Shown here one piece after another: positions 11,485 to 22,837 of a stretch of DNA of 64,000 bases. The stretch is taken from assembly GCA_009760885.1 (NCBI GenBank), contig CM019701.1, forward strand, positions 37,556,697-37,620,696, given 5' to 3'. The position numbers were made by a program, and so were the translations under genes. The notes under the pieces are model-generated. The model saw nothing but the letters and a program-made list of their open reading frames with translations, made no database searches and was not told where the DNA came from. Every line of letters begins with the position of its first letter. The stretch's first letter is position 1. The DNA comes from Achatina immaculata. Taxonomy: Eukaryota; Mollusca; Gastropoda; Stylommatophora; Achatinidae.

Positions 11485-12205
11485 AAATGCTTCCGTAAGA
11501 ATAGTGAAGAGCAAAGCCTTTATCTTATTGCGAAGAAAACTAAATTGATGACAACTGATAAAACAAACAAGGCAGCTGAAATATGTACCAATGACGAAAA
11601 ACTGGAAGAAATGGAGAGTTTTGAATATCTTTGATTACTACTAACTAATAATGGAAATGCAATGAAGGAAATTAAAAGGAGGACATCTATTGCTCTTCAG
11701 AAAGTAAAAGAACTAAAGAATCTGTGAAGAGGAACAGACAGAACTTAAAAAATAAGATTTTTAAGGGCATGTATCTTTCTCATCGCAACATATGCCTGTG
11801 AGACCTGGACACTTAACAAAACAGCTGAGAAAAACATAACTGCCTTTGAATGTAAATGCTACAGAAGAGTTCTTCAGATATCATGGACACAGAAAAGAAC
11901 AAATATATCCATACTACAAGAACTTAATATTGAAGAAGGCTGGCTAGTACATAGGATTAAGCATAGAAAACTTAAATATTTTGGACACATTAAACGTCAT
12001 GATAATCTAGAGAAGACCGTCTTGGAAGGGTACATAATGGGAAAAAAAAGAGAGGAAGACCAAGGCGAAGATGGCTGCAAAGCATCATTGATAATCTGTG
12101 AATGGATGCATCAGCAGCAGGCCATCTTGCTTACAACCGAGAGGCCTACAGGAAAGCTGTTATGGAGGCAAAGTTCCTCAAGGGACATGCAAATGAATGA
12201 ATGAA
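11485..12205 (+). pseudogene. LINE family C, reverse transcriptase C-terminal part
   Basis: The translation runs from AKKTKLMTTDKTNKAAEIC through KLEEMESFEYL, a stop where the family has G, then LLTNNGNAMKEIKRRTSIAL, TYACETWTLNKTAEK, ECKCYRRVLQISWTQKRTN, RKLKYFGHIKRHDNLEKT and a GHANE-like end in a shifted frame. It ends in an (AATG)n-type tail at 12195-12206. Several stops and a frameshift near 12045 show it is dead. Confidence 0.9.
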
Positions 12206-12344
12206 CTAAATGCTAACACAGAACATATAATATTTACTTTGTGCTGTTATTTAATCATTATCATCGGTTCTATACGTTCAGCTTTTTGTGGCTGGCAAGA
12301 GAAAGCTGACATTGGAAACAATTTAAATATGGTTTTCCGAATCC

Positions 12345-12488
12345 ATTTGTTTTTTAGTGGCTGAGCTGACCCCGTACCAACCGGTTCGAAAAATCCCCCC
12401 CCCTCCCTCGAGTGAGAAATCAAACCAGAAACTTTCTGACTGATAGATGAGTGCAATAACAACTACACCACTGCGGCATCCAACCAAA
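12345..12488 (-). mobile_element. tRNA-derived SINE fragment
   Basis: Read on the minus strand, an A-box-like 'gcagtggtgtagttg' is followed about 35 bp later by a B-box-like 'ctggtttgatttc', then a C/G-rich segment. The layout is that of a decayed tRNA head. An A-run (12484-12500 on the plus strand) adjoins it. Confidence 0.45.
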
Positions 12489-12663
12489 AAAAAAAAAAAA
12501 AGGCAGTTGAATAAATTATCAGAGAAGCTGCAGATTTGCAACAAGAAATAGGAAATTTAATCAGAATTATGTGGAGAATCCAAGAAAAGATAAAAGTGAT
12601 AAAAGTTAGAAAACCGGATAATCACTGGAGAATTCAGAGGATAAAGAAAGAAGGGGAAGGCCG

Positions 12664-12684
12664 TGGGGGGGGGGGGGGGGGGGG
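12664..12684. repeat. Poly-G run
   Basis: About 20 consecutive G residues. Confidence 0.9.
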
Positions 12685-12779
12685 TAATATTAAGACAAAC
12701 TGGTCAAGTAGCGTGTGAGAAGAAGGACAACCGAAATGAAGAAAAGGGCAGCACAACATGAAGAAACATAGCAGCAAAC

Positions 12780-12925
12780 ATCAGCCGGTCATTTGCGTGT
12801 CCCTTGCGGATCTTTGTTTCCCTTACAGCTCTCCTGTAGGCCTCCCGATTGTCAGCAAGATGTCCTGCTGCTGATACATCCATTTGCAAATTATCAACGA
12901 TGTCTTGCAGCTATCTTTGCAAACA
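12780..12925 (-). pseudogene. LINE family C, 3' end
   Basis: The minus strand encodes the family C terminus (QMDVSAAGHLADNREAYRRA, then GHANDR). Confidence 0.85.
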
Positions 12926-13374
12926 GCACGGCTTATAAATAATGAACGCTACTGGCAGAGTATCATACTGCTGTCATTATCGATGTCAGTTCTAGGACAT
13001 TTTTAAAGTTTATCTTATGTTATCCGTTCTGTACGTTTGTCCATTTTTTTAGGTACATTTTTTTCTTGATCTAAGTTTTATGTTTCTGTGGAATGTTTTT
13101 TTTAATGTTATCGTAGAATGTTGAGCACTTAACATACCTCCAACGGGATTAGGTGATTTCAATGAAAAGTATGAGGCACACATTGACACAGAAGATGATG
13201 GTTACTGAAAGGGAGAAAATAAGTTTTACTGAGCAATGAGAAAACTATTCTTACTTTTTTCTGTCTTGCTGGTTTGTAAATCTCGCTTCTACTGTTTTTA
13301 GATTTTTAAGTTTTTTATATATTATAAGTAATGTGTTACACGTGGTCTATGTGGAACTTCTTATGTGTTCTGGT

Positions 13375-13715
13375 AATTTGTCATATATGACCTAGGTATA
13401 ACTGCTGATGTGCTGTGGGTAATATTCATATATAGCCTAGATATAACTGCTGATATGTTGTGGGTAATATGTCATATGTGAGGTAGGTACAGCTGCTGAT
13501 ATGCTGTAGGTAATATGTCACATACAGCCTAGGTATAACTGCTGATATGTTGTGAGTAATATATCATACATGACATAGGTATAACTGCTGATATGTTGTG
13601 GATAATATGTCATACGTGACCTAGACATAACTGCTGGTATGCTGTGGGTAATATGTCACGTATAGCCTAGATATAACTGCTGAAATGTTGTGGGTAATAT
13701 GTTATACATGGTCTA
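13375..13715. repeat. ~47-bp minisatellite
   Basis: About seven diverged copies containing 'ataactgctgatatgttgtg' and 'ggtaatatgtcata'. Confidence 0.9.
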
Positions 13716-13849
13716 GCACTATATTTTCGGAATCTCATTGATATAACCTTCCAGCAACGATCAGAAAAACCAGCATCTTAAAGGAACGATCGGCAGGTTA
13801 TATTTCCCTCTGCACTGCTCTGATTAAGGAAAATTTATTCATTCCAGAA

Positions 13850-13990
13850 CTACTGCATGCACTGACAGCGCCACATGCACTGACAGCGCCACATGCACTG
13901 ACAGCGCCACATGCACTGACAGCGCCACATGCATTGACAGCGCCACATGCACTGACAGCGCCACATGCACTGACAGTGCCACATGTATTA
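13850..13990. repeat. 18-bp minisatellite
   Basis: Eight near-identical copies of 'actgacagcgccacatgc'. Because 18 is a multiple of three, the minus strand reads as a SACGAV peptide repeat, which is an artefact. Confidence 0.95.
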
Positions 13991-14089
13991 AAGTATTTCG
14001 TCATTTTTTATAAACTGGCAAGTGGAACAAACAATATATTTTGAAAACAGGGCTACATTTTACAAAATTATACTAAATAATGTTTAAGT

Positions 14090-14435
14090 GTTTAGAGCCA
14101 GTAACGAATTCAAGACTAAGCCAGAGATAAGAGAAATGAGCGTGCAGCAAACAGTATCAGCAGTGACCAAGACAAGAAGGTGGGTATATAAGGATCACGT
14201 AATGAGAAGAAACAATAAGAGAATCACAAAGCAAGCCATCGAATGGGAAATACCTGGAAAACAGAAAAAAAAAAGAAGTCGTCATCAAGAGACCCTAAAG
14301 AGAACACTGACAAGAGAGGCTAAGATGATTGGTATCAAATCCCTTGATGAAGCTGGCTGAGAGAAGAGACTTATGGCGAGGCACACTAGACACTAATGTG
14401 ACGCCTGGCGACAGGAGAAGGATGTAAGATTTAGA
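14090..14435 (+). pseudogene. LINE family A-like, 3' fragment
   Basis: TRRWVYKDHVMRRNNKRITK, QETLKRTLTREAK and GIKSLDEAG in one frame, then 'tgtgacgcctggcgacagg' and 'gatgtaagat'. More diverged than the other A copies, so possibly a sister subfamily. Confidence 0.8.
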
Positions 14436-15065
14436 GTAAATATGACAGAACCAAATACTGAATATTATTTTTCATCACTGTAGACTCCAGTATGTCATGA
14501 GTCATTTTAAAAGACTCGACTTAAAAATAAAGAAAAGCGACTTGGAACCGGCTTCTAACATGAAATTTTTAGCCAATCAAACTGGCTTTATCTCAGCGGT
14601 ACTAGAATATTAACACATGCTTCAGTGACGTCATTCCTTCGAACGCTGTCAGGCAAAAGTAATATGAATCTACAGTCCTCTTAGTGTTGCTTCGTGAATG
14701 CCCAGGCATTCTGAACCTGTTGCACTAAGGGCAAGAATAAATGTGCACAATACTTAACACAGAGTAGACGGTCACCACGAAACTAAAGAATGTATGTCAC
14801 TAGCTCCTGACACATTACTATCTTCCATTATTATCATTTACCTATCGTAGACAGAGAAAGATAATTTGAGGTTTATTTAAGTTTAGGTCTGTGCATCAAC
14901 TTTCATAATACATGAACTTCGCCCATGTACGTCTGTTCGAAGGCACTGACTAAAAAATCGAGTCTAACAGAGTAATATTACAGCCCGAACAGGCTTCAAC
15001 ATCGTGTGAAATGAGAGTGAGGAAATTACTGATCAGATATTTGAAGTGAGGAAATAAAGAATATA
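14436..15065. other. No gene seen
   Basis: Unique sequence with stops in all frames and no repeat or motif that I recognise. Confidence 0.5.
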
Positions 15066-15370
15066 TTGTGCATTCATTCATTCATTCATTTATTCATTCA
15101 TTCATTTATTCATTCATTCATTCATTCATTTGCATGTCCCTTGCGGAACTATGCCCCCCTAACAACACTCCTTTAGGCCTCTCGGTTGTGAGCAAGATGG
15201 CCTGCTGCTGATGCATCCATTTGCAGATCATAACCAAACGATGTCTTGCAGCCATCTTCGCCTTAGTCTTCCTCTCTTTCCTTTTCCCATGATGTACCCT
15301 CCAAGACGGTCTTCTCTGGATTATCATGACGTTTAATATGTCCTAAATATTTAAGTTTTCTTAAACTGAT
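15066..15370 (-). pseudogene. LINE family C, 3' end with (ATTC)n tail
   Basis: The minus strand carries the family C terminus. The 3' tail is a long run of ATTC/ATTT units at 15069-15130 on the plus strand, the expected place for a LINE tail. Confidence 0.85.
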
Positions 15371-15424
15371 CTGGTAACTAGAACCCACAATATTCTTATT
15401 TTAATATTTTACGTCGATACTTGA

Positions 15425-15545
15425 AACTCTGCCTGAACCTGCTTGCAGAGACTTGAGATTCAGCTGAAAGATGTTTGCAGGGACTTGAGACTTGACTTGA
15501 TATTCGAATAGAAGAAAGTTGCAGGGACTTGACGTCTGACTTGAA
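15425..15545. repeat. ~60-bp direct duplication
   Basis: 'gcagggacttgagacttgac' and 'gcagggacttgacgtctgac' start two related segments. Confidence 0.6.
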
Positions 15546-16364
15546 TACAGTACTGTTATTCTGACAAAATTACCCAAGAGTCTTTAAAAGAAAACGGCTT
15601 TCTGCTTCTGTCTTTTTTTTAAAGAAAGATAAAATATAGGTGAGTAATTAGAACACAGTCTAGGAGGTAGGTTGTTTCGGTAAAGATCGGACAAATCTGT
15701 TTGTCTCTGACAGTCGATGGGAAGGAACCCATGACAGATGAGCTCATTTTCCACCTGACTGATCTAGCTACAAGTGGGAGTAGTGGCCCTTCTAGACATT
15801 GTACTATCTATCAATGTCGTTAAAATGTAAGGTTGATTAGTCCAATTTATCTTGGAAGACAAAAAGTTGGTTGTGGAAAGGTAAGACTCGTAATATTCTA
15901 TCCTCAGCAAAACAAGGAAGTCGGTCAGCTCATCTTATTTCTAAAGATGGTCGTGATTACAGTTTGTACTAACATAGTCTGCACTACCAGACCTAGCCAT
16001 ATATAAGCTGCAGGGCTGATTTCCAGGGAAATTCAATATGGGGGAATTTCATTTATCTTGAAAAGCTCGGAAATTACGTTTAGGTTGAACAGGACGCATT
16101 TTATTTTTTACACCAGGGATTCTCAGACTATCGCATGTAAATGACTTCTTGTATTGTACAGGACGGTGTCATGTTCCCTGACAAATTGGGCACCATATCA
16201 TGGAAGTGTTAAAACTAGTTAAGCCACAAGCAGGAACTGCTTCATTTATTAACGAACGAAATCACTTGCTATTGTTATAAGAATCTGCCGTTCGTCGAAG
16301 CAAACACTTAGGAAGAATGTTGTATAATGTAGCATCTTAAAATGCAAAAATCTTACGCTTGCGA
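15546..16364. other. No gene seen
   Basis: No open frame with a recognised motif and no tandem structure. Confidence 0.5.
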
Positions 16365-16778
16365 TTTGGATTATGTTGTAGCTTGTCCATTTGGATTATG
16401 TTGTAGCTTGTCCATTTGGATTATGTTGTAGCTTGTCCATTTGGATTATATTGTAGCTTGTCCATTTGGATTATGTTGTAGCCTGTCCATTTGGATTATG
16501 TTGTAGCTTGCCCATTTGGATTATGTTGTAGCTTGTCCATTTGGATTATGTTGTAGCTTGCCCATTTGGATTATGTTGTAGCCTGTCCATTTGGATTATG
16601 TTGTAGCTTGCCCATTTGGATTATGTTGTAGCCTGTCCATTTGGATTATGTTGTAGCCTGTCCATTTGGATTATGTTGTAGCCTGTCCATTTGGATTATG
16701 TTGTAGCCTGTCCATTTGGATTATGTTGTAGCCTGTCCAGTTGGATTATGTTGTAGCTTGTCCATTTGGATTATGCAA
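16365..16778. repeat. 25-bp minisatellite
   Basis: About sixteen near-perfect copies of 'tccatttggattatgttgta' plus 'gcttg' or 'gcctg'. The c/t variants are interleaved along the array. Confidence 0.97.
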
Positions 16779-17092
16779 CTGAACAATGTTAGTACATATT
16801 TCATGGCTGGGAAGGAGGTGGGGGGAGGGGTGAGAGAGCGAGAGTTTGGATCAACTTGTGCTGCAGGCGTTTCGGAAAGAGGGAATATGAACCAAGGCGA
16901 AAAAAAAATAGAGAACCGCTGGCGGGAAGACTTCGTTTGGAAGGATAAGCGGATGATCAAACTACGGCTTGGGGCAAAGGATGTCAAATCGGCGCTGGAT
17001 GCCTAATCCAAACACATCAAGTGTAATATATTTCATTTGTAATGGTATTACTTTGATTTCACCCGAACAGCTGCGACCAGCATGGTGAACTC

Positions 17093-18050
17093 TCATTCAT
17101 TCATTCATTTGCATGTCTCTTGCGGAACTTTGCCTCCCTAACAGCTCTCCTGTAGGCTTCTCGGTTGTGAGCAAGATGGCCTGCTGCTGATTCATCCATC
17201 TGCAGATCATCAACGATGTTTTGCAGCCGTCTTCGCCTTGGTCTTCCTCTCTTTCTTTTTCCCATTATGTACCCTTCCAAGACGGTTTTCTCTAGATTAT
17301 CATGACGTTTAATGTGTCCAGAATTTTTACGTTTTCTCTCTTTAATCCTCTTTACTAGCCAGCCTTCTTCTATATCAAGTTCTTGTAGTACGAATATATT
17401 TGTTCTTTTTTGTGTCCATGATATTTGAAGAACTCTTCTGTAGCATTTTCATACAAAGGCATTTATGTGTTTCTCAGCTGTTTTGTTAAGTGTCCAGGTC
17501 TCACAGGCATATGTTGCGATGGGAAAGATGTACGCCCTTAAAAATCGTATTTTTTTGGTTCTGTCTGTTCCTCTCCACAGATTCTTTAGTTGTTTTACTT
17601 TCTGAAGAGCGATAGATATCCTCCTTTTAATTTCCCTCATTGTATCTCCATTATTAGTTAGTAGTGATCCAAGATATTCAAAACTCTCCACTTCTTCCAG
17701 TTTTTCCTCATTGATATATATTTCACCTGCCTTATCTGTTTTGTCAGTTGTCATCAATCTGGTTTTCTTCGCATTAAGATAAAGATTTTGCTCTCCATTA
17801 TTCTTACGGACTGACATAATTAGTTTTTCCATTCCTTTTTGTGTTGTGGACAGTAATACTGTGTTATCAGCATATCTAATCTCTGGTATTTCATAACCTC
17901 CAATTGGTATGGCATCGTAATATCCTTTGTCTACATCTTCTCTAACATTCCTCATTACATTTTCAGTATATAAGTTAAATAAGTAAGGCGACAATATGCA
18001 CCCCTGACGGACCCCTTGTTTTATGTCAAACCAAGTTTGAATCTATGTTT
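17093..18050 (-). pseudogene. LINE family C, longest reverse transcriptase copy
   Basis: The minus strand reads WFDIKQGVRQGCILSPYLF, then an altered catalytic box IRYADNTVLLS (YADN where YADD is expected), AKKTRLMTTDKTDKAGEI, EEVESFEYLGSLLTNNGD, EIKRRISIALQKVKQLKNLW and TYACETWTLNKTAEK. A 181-codon frame is intact at 17449-17994. The C-terminus continues with frameshifts to an (ATTC)n tail at 17095-17108. The immediately upstream part of the protein lies next to it in the opposite orientation (18035-18215). Confidence 0.92.
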
Positions 18051-18215
18051 ATCCTTTACAGACTACTCAAAGGCATTTGATTGTGTACAACACCGGAAAC
18101 TTTGGGAAATAATGGAAAAAATGGGATTTCCAACACATTTGATACAATTAACATCACTGCTGTATCTAGATCAACAAGCAGCAGTAAGAATAAATGGTAA
18201 ATGGTGAACTCTACA
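18035..18215 (+). pseudogene. Inverted 5' segment of the same LINE C copy
   Basis: The plus strand encodes TDYSKAFDCVQHRKLWEIME, GFPTHLIQL and AAVRINGKW. This is the reverse transcriptase palm segment that should directly precede the KQGVRQGCILSP motif of the minus-strand copy at 17093-18050. The arrangement is the 5' inversion typical of twin priming during target-primed reverse transcription. Confidence 0.85.
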
Positions 18216-18717
18216 CAAGAAAAGAAAAAAGCGAGGTGCTTGCGTGCTGTGTGCCGAACTGTGGTCAGCGATTGCCCTTTCAGCGAAATTCCAACACTAT
18301 CTAAAAAAAAAAAACTGGTGAATCTGTCGACGCTTAGACTTAATGTAACCATCACCGATTCTGGCCCTGCTCGCTCATTGTTTCAGTGTTCTTATTATCT
18401 TATGTTGGTGCCAGTATGTGAGTATAATCGGTGATACTTGTAGGTTTCCTCGCCTCCCTCGAGGTAAACATGAACAAGAAAACTGCCTACGTCCTTCTAG
18501 AGGACGACCAAGTCAAGCTTCAAATTACGCTACATGGTGCCAGGGATAAAGTGTTTGATAGCCTCGATCATTAAGCATGTTTTATCCAGGTACTGCCCCG
18601 AGGGTGATAGAGTCTTGGTCTTCTGTATTATGTAGCACCATGTCTCTTTTGATAAAGACATTGTTTACCAATATTTTAAAAAACACACACCCACATATGT
18701 ACATATGTGTATATATG

Positions 18718-18856
18718 TCATATCTTATCTTATATCTTATATCATTCCCGTGCCGTTAAACGTCACATATGGACTTGCAAGGTAGTTCGCCAATTTTTCC
18801 TGTCTTCGGTGAATCTTTCAACCTCATCAAGGGATTTTATGCCTATTAATTTGTAT
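18718..18856 (-). pseudogene. LINE family A, 3' terminal scrap
   Basis: Near-identical to 80-215 on the same strand: 'tcccgtgccgttaaacgtca', 'tcctgtcttcgg', 'caacctcatcaagggatttt'. Only about 135 bp remain. Confidence 0.85.
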
Positions 18857-18861
18857 AAATG

Positions 18862-19060
18862 GGTGTCTGAGTGGCGAAGTGGTTAGTGCACTGATCTCTT
18901 ATGGCGAAGGTCGGGAGTTCGAATCTTCTTCTGGAGTTGGGGAAGGAAAGGCGGCCAGGCATGATACTGACCATATCACCCTCTAGTGTGCTGACAGGTC
19001 AAGGAAAATATGGGCACTAACACCATATCCCTATGTGCCTCTAAGTCATGACAGTATTAC
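18862..19060 (+). mobile_element. SINE S1 copy
   Basis: The tRNA-like head has an A box 'tgagtggcgaagtggttagt' and a B box 'gggagttcgaatc'. The body has 'ccaggcatgatactgaccat' and 'gacaggtcaaggaaaatatg'. A second copy is at 59402-59650. A (TA)n tract follows at 19062-19085. Confidence 0.75.
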
Positions 19061-19088
19061 CATATATATATATATATATATATATACA

Positions 19089-19730
19089 CGCTTGGTTAGC
19101 TAAGTGGTTAGGCGCCATATTTATTAATCCGGCGCTACGCTACCGAGTTAAGTCCCAGCAATATGATTTTTATTGGTACACACCAAAAAGCTCCCGGGGT
19201 CCACCCAGCCTCTAAAAAATGGGTACCAGATAAATCTTAGAAAACAAGTTGAATTCTTTCCAGACTAAATGTTTACGAAGAATTAGAAAAATATTCTGGC
19301 CAAACACCATAAGAAATAACATCTTATTAGCAGAAATGCAGATGAAACCACTGACAACAATTATTGAGGAAAGACGCTGGCGATGGTTGGGACATGTGCT
19401 CCGAATGACTGACAACTCACTACCAAAAATAGCACTAAAATGGACACCACAGAGGAACAAAAGTAAGGGTAGACCAAAAGAGACATGGAGAAGAACAACA
19501 GAAAGGATGTTGAGCAATAGAGGGCTCACCTGGGCAAGAGCAGAAAAAAAGGCGAAGGACAGGCATTTGTGGAAAACCCTGCAGAAGCCCCATGTGCCCT
19601 GGGCACTTAAGGTTCAGAGAGAGAGAGATATCTAGGAAGGTCAATGCTGCCAGGCGTGATATTGACATCACACTTTCATGTGCCAAAGGTCATGGGAATA
19701 CGGGCCTAACACTGTATCGGAAATTTTACT
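19089..19730 (+). mobile_element. SINE S2 copy split by a LINE
   Basis: The 5' part (19089-19237) has the tRNA-Ser-like head 'ttagctaagtggttaggcgc' and 'ggtccacccagcctctaaaa'. The 3' part (19630-19730) resumes with 'aggaaggtcaatgctgccag', 'cacactttcatgtgcc' and 'gggaatacgggcctaacac'. Together they form one S2 element interrupted at its 'aatct-aggaagg' position. Confidence 0.8.
19238..19629 (+). pseudogene. LINE family E, 3' fragment inserted in SINE S2
   Basis: A 128-codon frame gives TKCLRRIRKIFWPNTIRNNI, RRWRWLGHVLRMTDNSLPK, KGRPKETWRRTTERMLSNRG and LTWARAEKKAKDRHLWKTL. It is a non-LTR C-terminus with a short (GA)n at the 3' end (19617-19628). Flanking 'atcttag' and 'atctag' may be the target duplication. 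Other copies are at 32036 and 58122, both minus. Confidence 0.85.
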
Positions 19731-19732
<2 letters not shown>

Positions 19733-19764
<32 letters not shown>

Positions 19765-19766
19765 AC
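19733..19766. repeat. (TA)n microsatellite
   Basis: Broken TA dinucleotide run. Confidence 0.85.
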
Positions 19767-19796
19767 TATAAAGCTGCTTTTTATGCTTAACTTGCT

Positions 19797-19925
19797 TATA
19801 TGCACTTCCTGGCATTGCTGCCAGTAAACTATCTAACACTGTTGTCAGTAAACTATCTAACACTGTTGTCAATAGACTAGCTAACACTGTTGTCAGTAAA
19901 CTATCTAACACCGTTCTCAGCAAAC
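19797..19925. repeat. 24-bp minisatellite
   Basis: Five copies of 'ctaacactgttgtcagtaaa' plus 'ctat'. Confidence 0.9.
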
Positions 19926-20026
19926 TTTATGAGATTCCACAAATATGATAGATGAGACTTCAAAGACATGCTGTCTGAGACATCAACGATATGCTAACAA
20001 ACACACATGCACACAACACAGGCACG

Positions 20027-20052
20027 AACACACACACACACACACACACGCG
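20027..20052. repeat. (CA)n microsatellite
   Basis: About eleven CA units. Confidence 0.9.
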
Positions 20053-20379
20053 TGCAGGCACACATATTAACTCCATTATGTGTATCCAGTTACTTAAATA
20101 TGTAGAGAATTTTTATTAGGCTGTAAGGAGAATTCTTATCTTGTTTTAGAAGCGGATTGTTTCCATAGTTGCTCGATTTCCAATATCAACTTCACAGCTG
20201 TGCTATTTTTAGCATATAATGGCGCAATATACACAGTGCAGGTACGTGCAGGCGATTCTATGAGAGAGCAAGGCGTCGCATCTAATTATAGAACAGAGTA
20301 TTTCTTCTGGAATCACTTCACGTAGAACAGATTAGTTCTGAAGGTGATAAGACAGTGACTGTCTGGCAGAAATAAGATG

Positions 20380-20726
20380 GATTAGAGGATCTGAACACAT
20401 ATAGAAATGAAGGAATAAAAGAGATATGAAAATGAAATTATATGAGAAACAAAAGAAAACAAAGACATGAAACATAATTGCAGGGAGATAAAAAAAACAG
20501 GGATAGAATAATCAGAGAATGAAAATAGTGAGAGCTGAAACATAATAGTGAAAGGCAGAATACACAAATAAGAGAGAGAGAGAGAGAAAAGGAGAGGGAT
20601 GGATAGATAGAACATATGACAAAAAAATAGACGAAGAAACTTTGCAAACAAAGAAGAATAAAAAAAGAAATTGATGGATGTAAATAAAGCAGAAGAAAGA
20701 AAAAAAAAGACGTGAAGAAGAACATG
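20380..20726. other. Purine-rich stretch without genes
   Basis: The plus strand is strongly A/G-biased, with a short (GA)n at 20571-20588. Hydrophobic Ser/Phe/Leu-rich minus-strand ORFs are artefacts of this bias. Confidence 0.6.
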
Positions 20727-21045
20727 GTAGAAGGAATGAGAAGATGATGGTTGAAGGAATGAGAAGATGATGGTAGAAGGAATGAGAAGATGATGGTAGA
20801 AGGAATGAGAAGGTGATCTAGAAGGATGAGAAGATGATGGGAGAAGGAATGAGAAGATTATGGTAGAAGGAATGAGAAGATTATGGTAGAGGGAATGAGA
20901 AGGTGATCTAGAAGGATGAGAAGATGATGGGAGAAGGAATGAGAAGATTATGGTAGAAGGAATGAGAAGATTATGGTAGAGGGAATGAGAAGATGATGGT
21001 AGAAGGAATGAGAAGATGATGTAGAAGGAATGAGAAGATGAAAGT
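20727..21045. repeat. ~23-bp purine-rich minisatellite
   Basis: About thirteen copies of 'agaaggaatgagaagatgat' plus 'ggt'. A higher-order block (unit variants 'gtgatctagaaggatgag' and 'ttatggtaga') is duplicated at 20812-20880 and 20900-20970. Confidence 0.93.
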
Positions 21046-21419
21046 CAGCGGAAGATTTTGCAGGATATTATTTTTAAAAAAAAACAGAATTGAATTTTTA
21101 AAAAAAGAGAGTACGGAATATAAAAACAGAAAGGGGTATAAAAACAGAGATAATTAATTTCAGCTTAGAACACGCAGACCGGAAGATATATGCACAGGTT
21201 AAGGGACATTTTTTTTTAAAGCAAGGAAACAAAACAAAAAAAAAGTTGAAGACAGAGAAGAAGTAAAATAAAAATGAGAAAACTGAGAAGTGCATGAAGT
21301 AAAAAAGAAAGGAAAGAAAAAGTAAGTCGAAAGATCTTGAGCAGACGTCGAAAACGCAAAAACGGGAATAAAGAAGTACAGAGAAACTAAGAGGACGGAA
21401 ATCAAGCAGCAGAGAAGAA

Positions 21420-22837
21420 GAAACTAGATGAATCTCATTTTTCTTCAGCCATTTTTATGTGCCGTAAATTTAAAAACAGATGTGTTAATAAACAAAAACC
21501 CAATACCCACTTTGGATTTCACAGCTAGAAAAGAGGAGAAAAAAATCGATGAAATCATTAAGTAATGCCACAAGGAGAAGGTAAGTCTGAGAGCGCCTGT
21601 AGTGTCAGGCGAGAATCATATCTCACACCTGGTTTGGCCTGGGTTCTCCCTCCAGGTTGGAATCCATGCAGGCACACTACGGTAAGCTGTGTTTGCGCAC
21701 GCCAGCATGTGTGTTCACCACGAATAAAGCACAGTACACACATACACGCATATCTAGGCGAGATCTAGGGAAGGAGGGGGTCAGCACTGACACGCTAACA
21801 CAGCTCGTAAGTACATGCAACAACACACCATTTGTGATTCCTAACATCCCCCTTAGTGTTGGTGACTAACACAGCTGTAAGTTCTTTTTGTGTGGTGTTC
21901 CGTGTATACCAACTGTAATGCATGCTTGTAACACACTCTGCTGCTGGCTCTCGTTTCTTCTGCTCTGCCAGACAAAATCTCGTGACTGTCTTATCTAAGA
22001 AGCGAATGTCTTCATCTAAAGTCAAGACCGAATGCATTATTCTTACTAACAAGACGCTTACCGTAGCATTGTTTTCTTTGCAAGCCTACATAGTCGCGTA
22101 GGGCTATGTTTTTCTAATAAGACTACGTTTATGTCCCTTGTTTTATATCATTTATATTCCGTAAAGATTACACGCACAACCGCTACAGACCGCCTGCCTG
22201 CGCACGCGCACATAATAAACACAAATCACATTGTATCATATGCTCTTTATACTTACAATATAGCAGTATAGCCTGTAAAGACTATATTGTGCTCGCATTA
22301 CTAGTAGTAAGATATAGTAGTTTATAGTAGACTATAGCACATACGAGACTCTTACTTATAGATTATATAAATAATAATTTTCCCGTTATTTCAAACACTC
22401 TTAGCCATGTAAGTGTACAAGCTGTGGTACTCTATTGAACGTATCCATTGCAAAAGTACCACTAAAAAGGAGATTTTATACAAAGACAGCGCATTCCATT
22501 TATGTTTTGTATGCTGACTATACGCGTACCTTGTGGTATGGAGTTTAGAGCGGAACATAGGCAGCACACGCATGTTTTTGATCCTTGTACAAGTGCTTAC
22601 CGTTTATTCCTTTCGGACCCTTTATAACCCATGTGGTTGAATACGTGTGGTATTTAATATATCTTCTTAAAGTATTTATCGTCTTTTTTGTCTCAGAATA
22701 TCGATTTACAGGACCAAGTTTGTCACGGACAAACAAAAAGCGGGTTTTATATTTCAGAGAAGTCTCATTAATTAAGACTGATGTTTGAGATGAGACTTTC
22801 AGGTTAAATAACGAAATTAATTAAATAAACAAGGAAT
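21420..22837. other. No gene seen
   Basis: 1.4 kb of unique sequence. ORFs of 60-85 codons overlap in several frames without motifs. I see no TE signature. Confidence 0.5.

Noticed and set aside
13798..14004. SACGAV-repeat peptide on the minus strand
   Set aside because: Artefact of an 18-bp minisatellite.
16365..16778. CRISPR-like regular repeats (also at 39425 and 29633)
   Set aside because: Units are contiguous with no spacers, in a eukaryotic genome; these are minisatellites.
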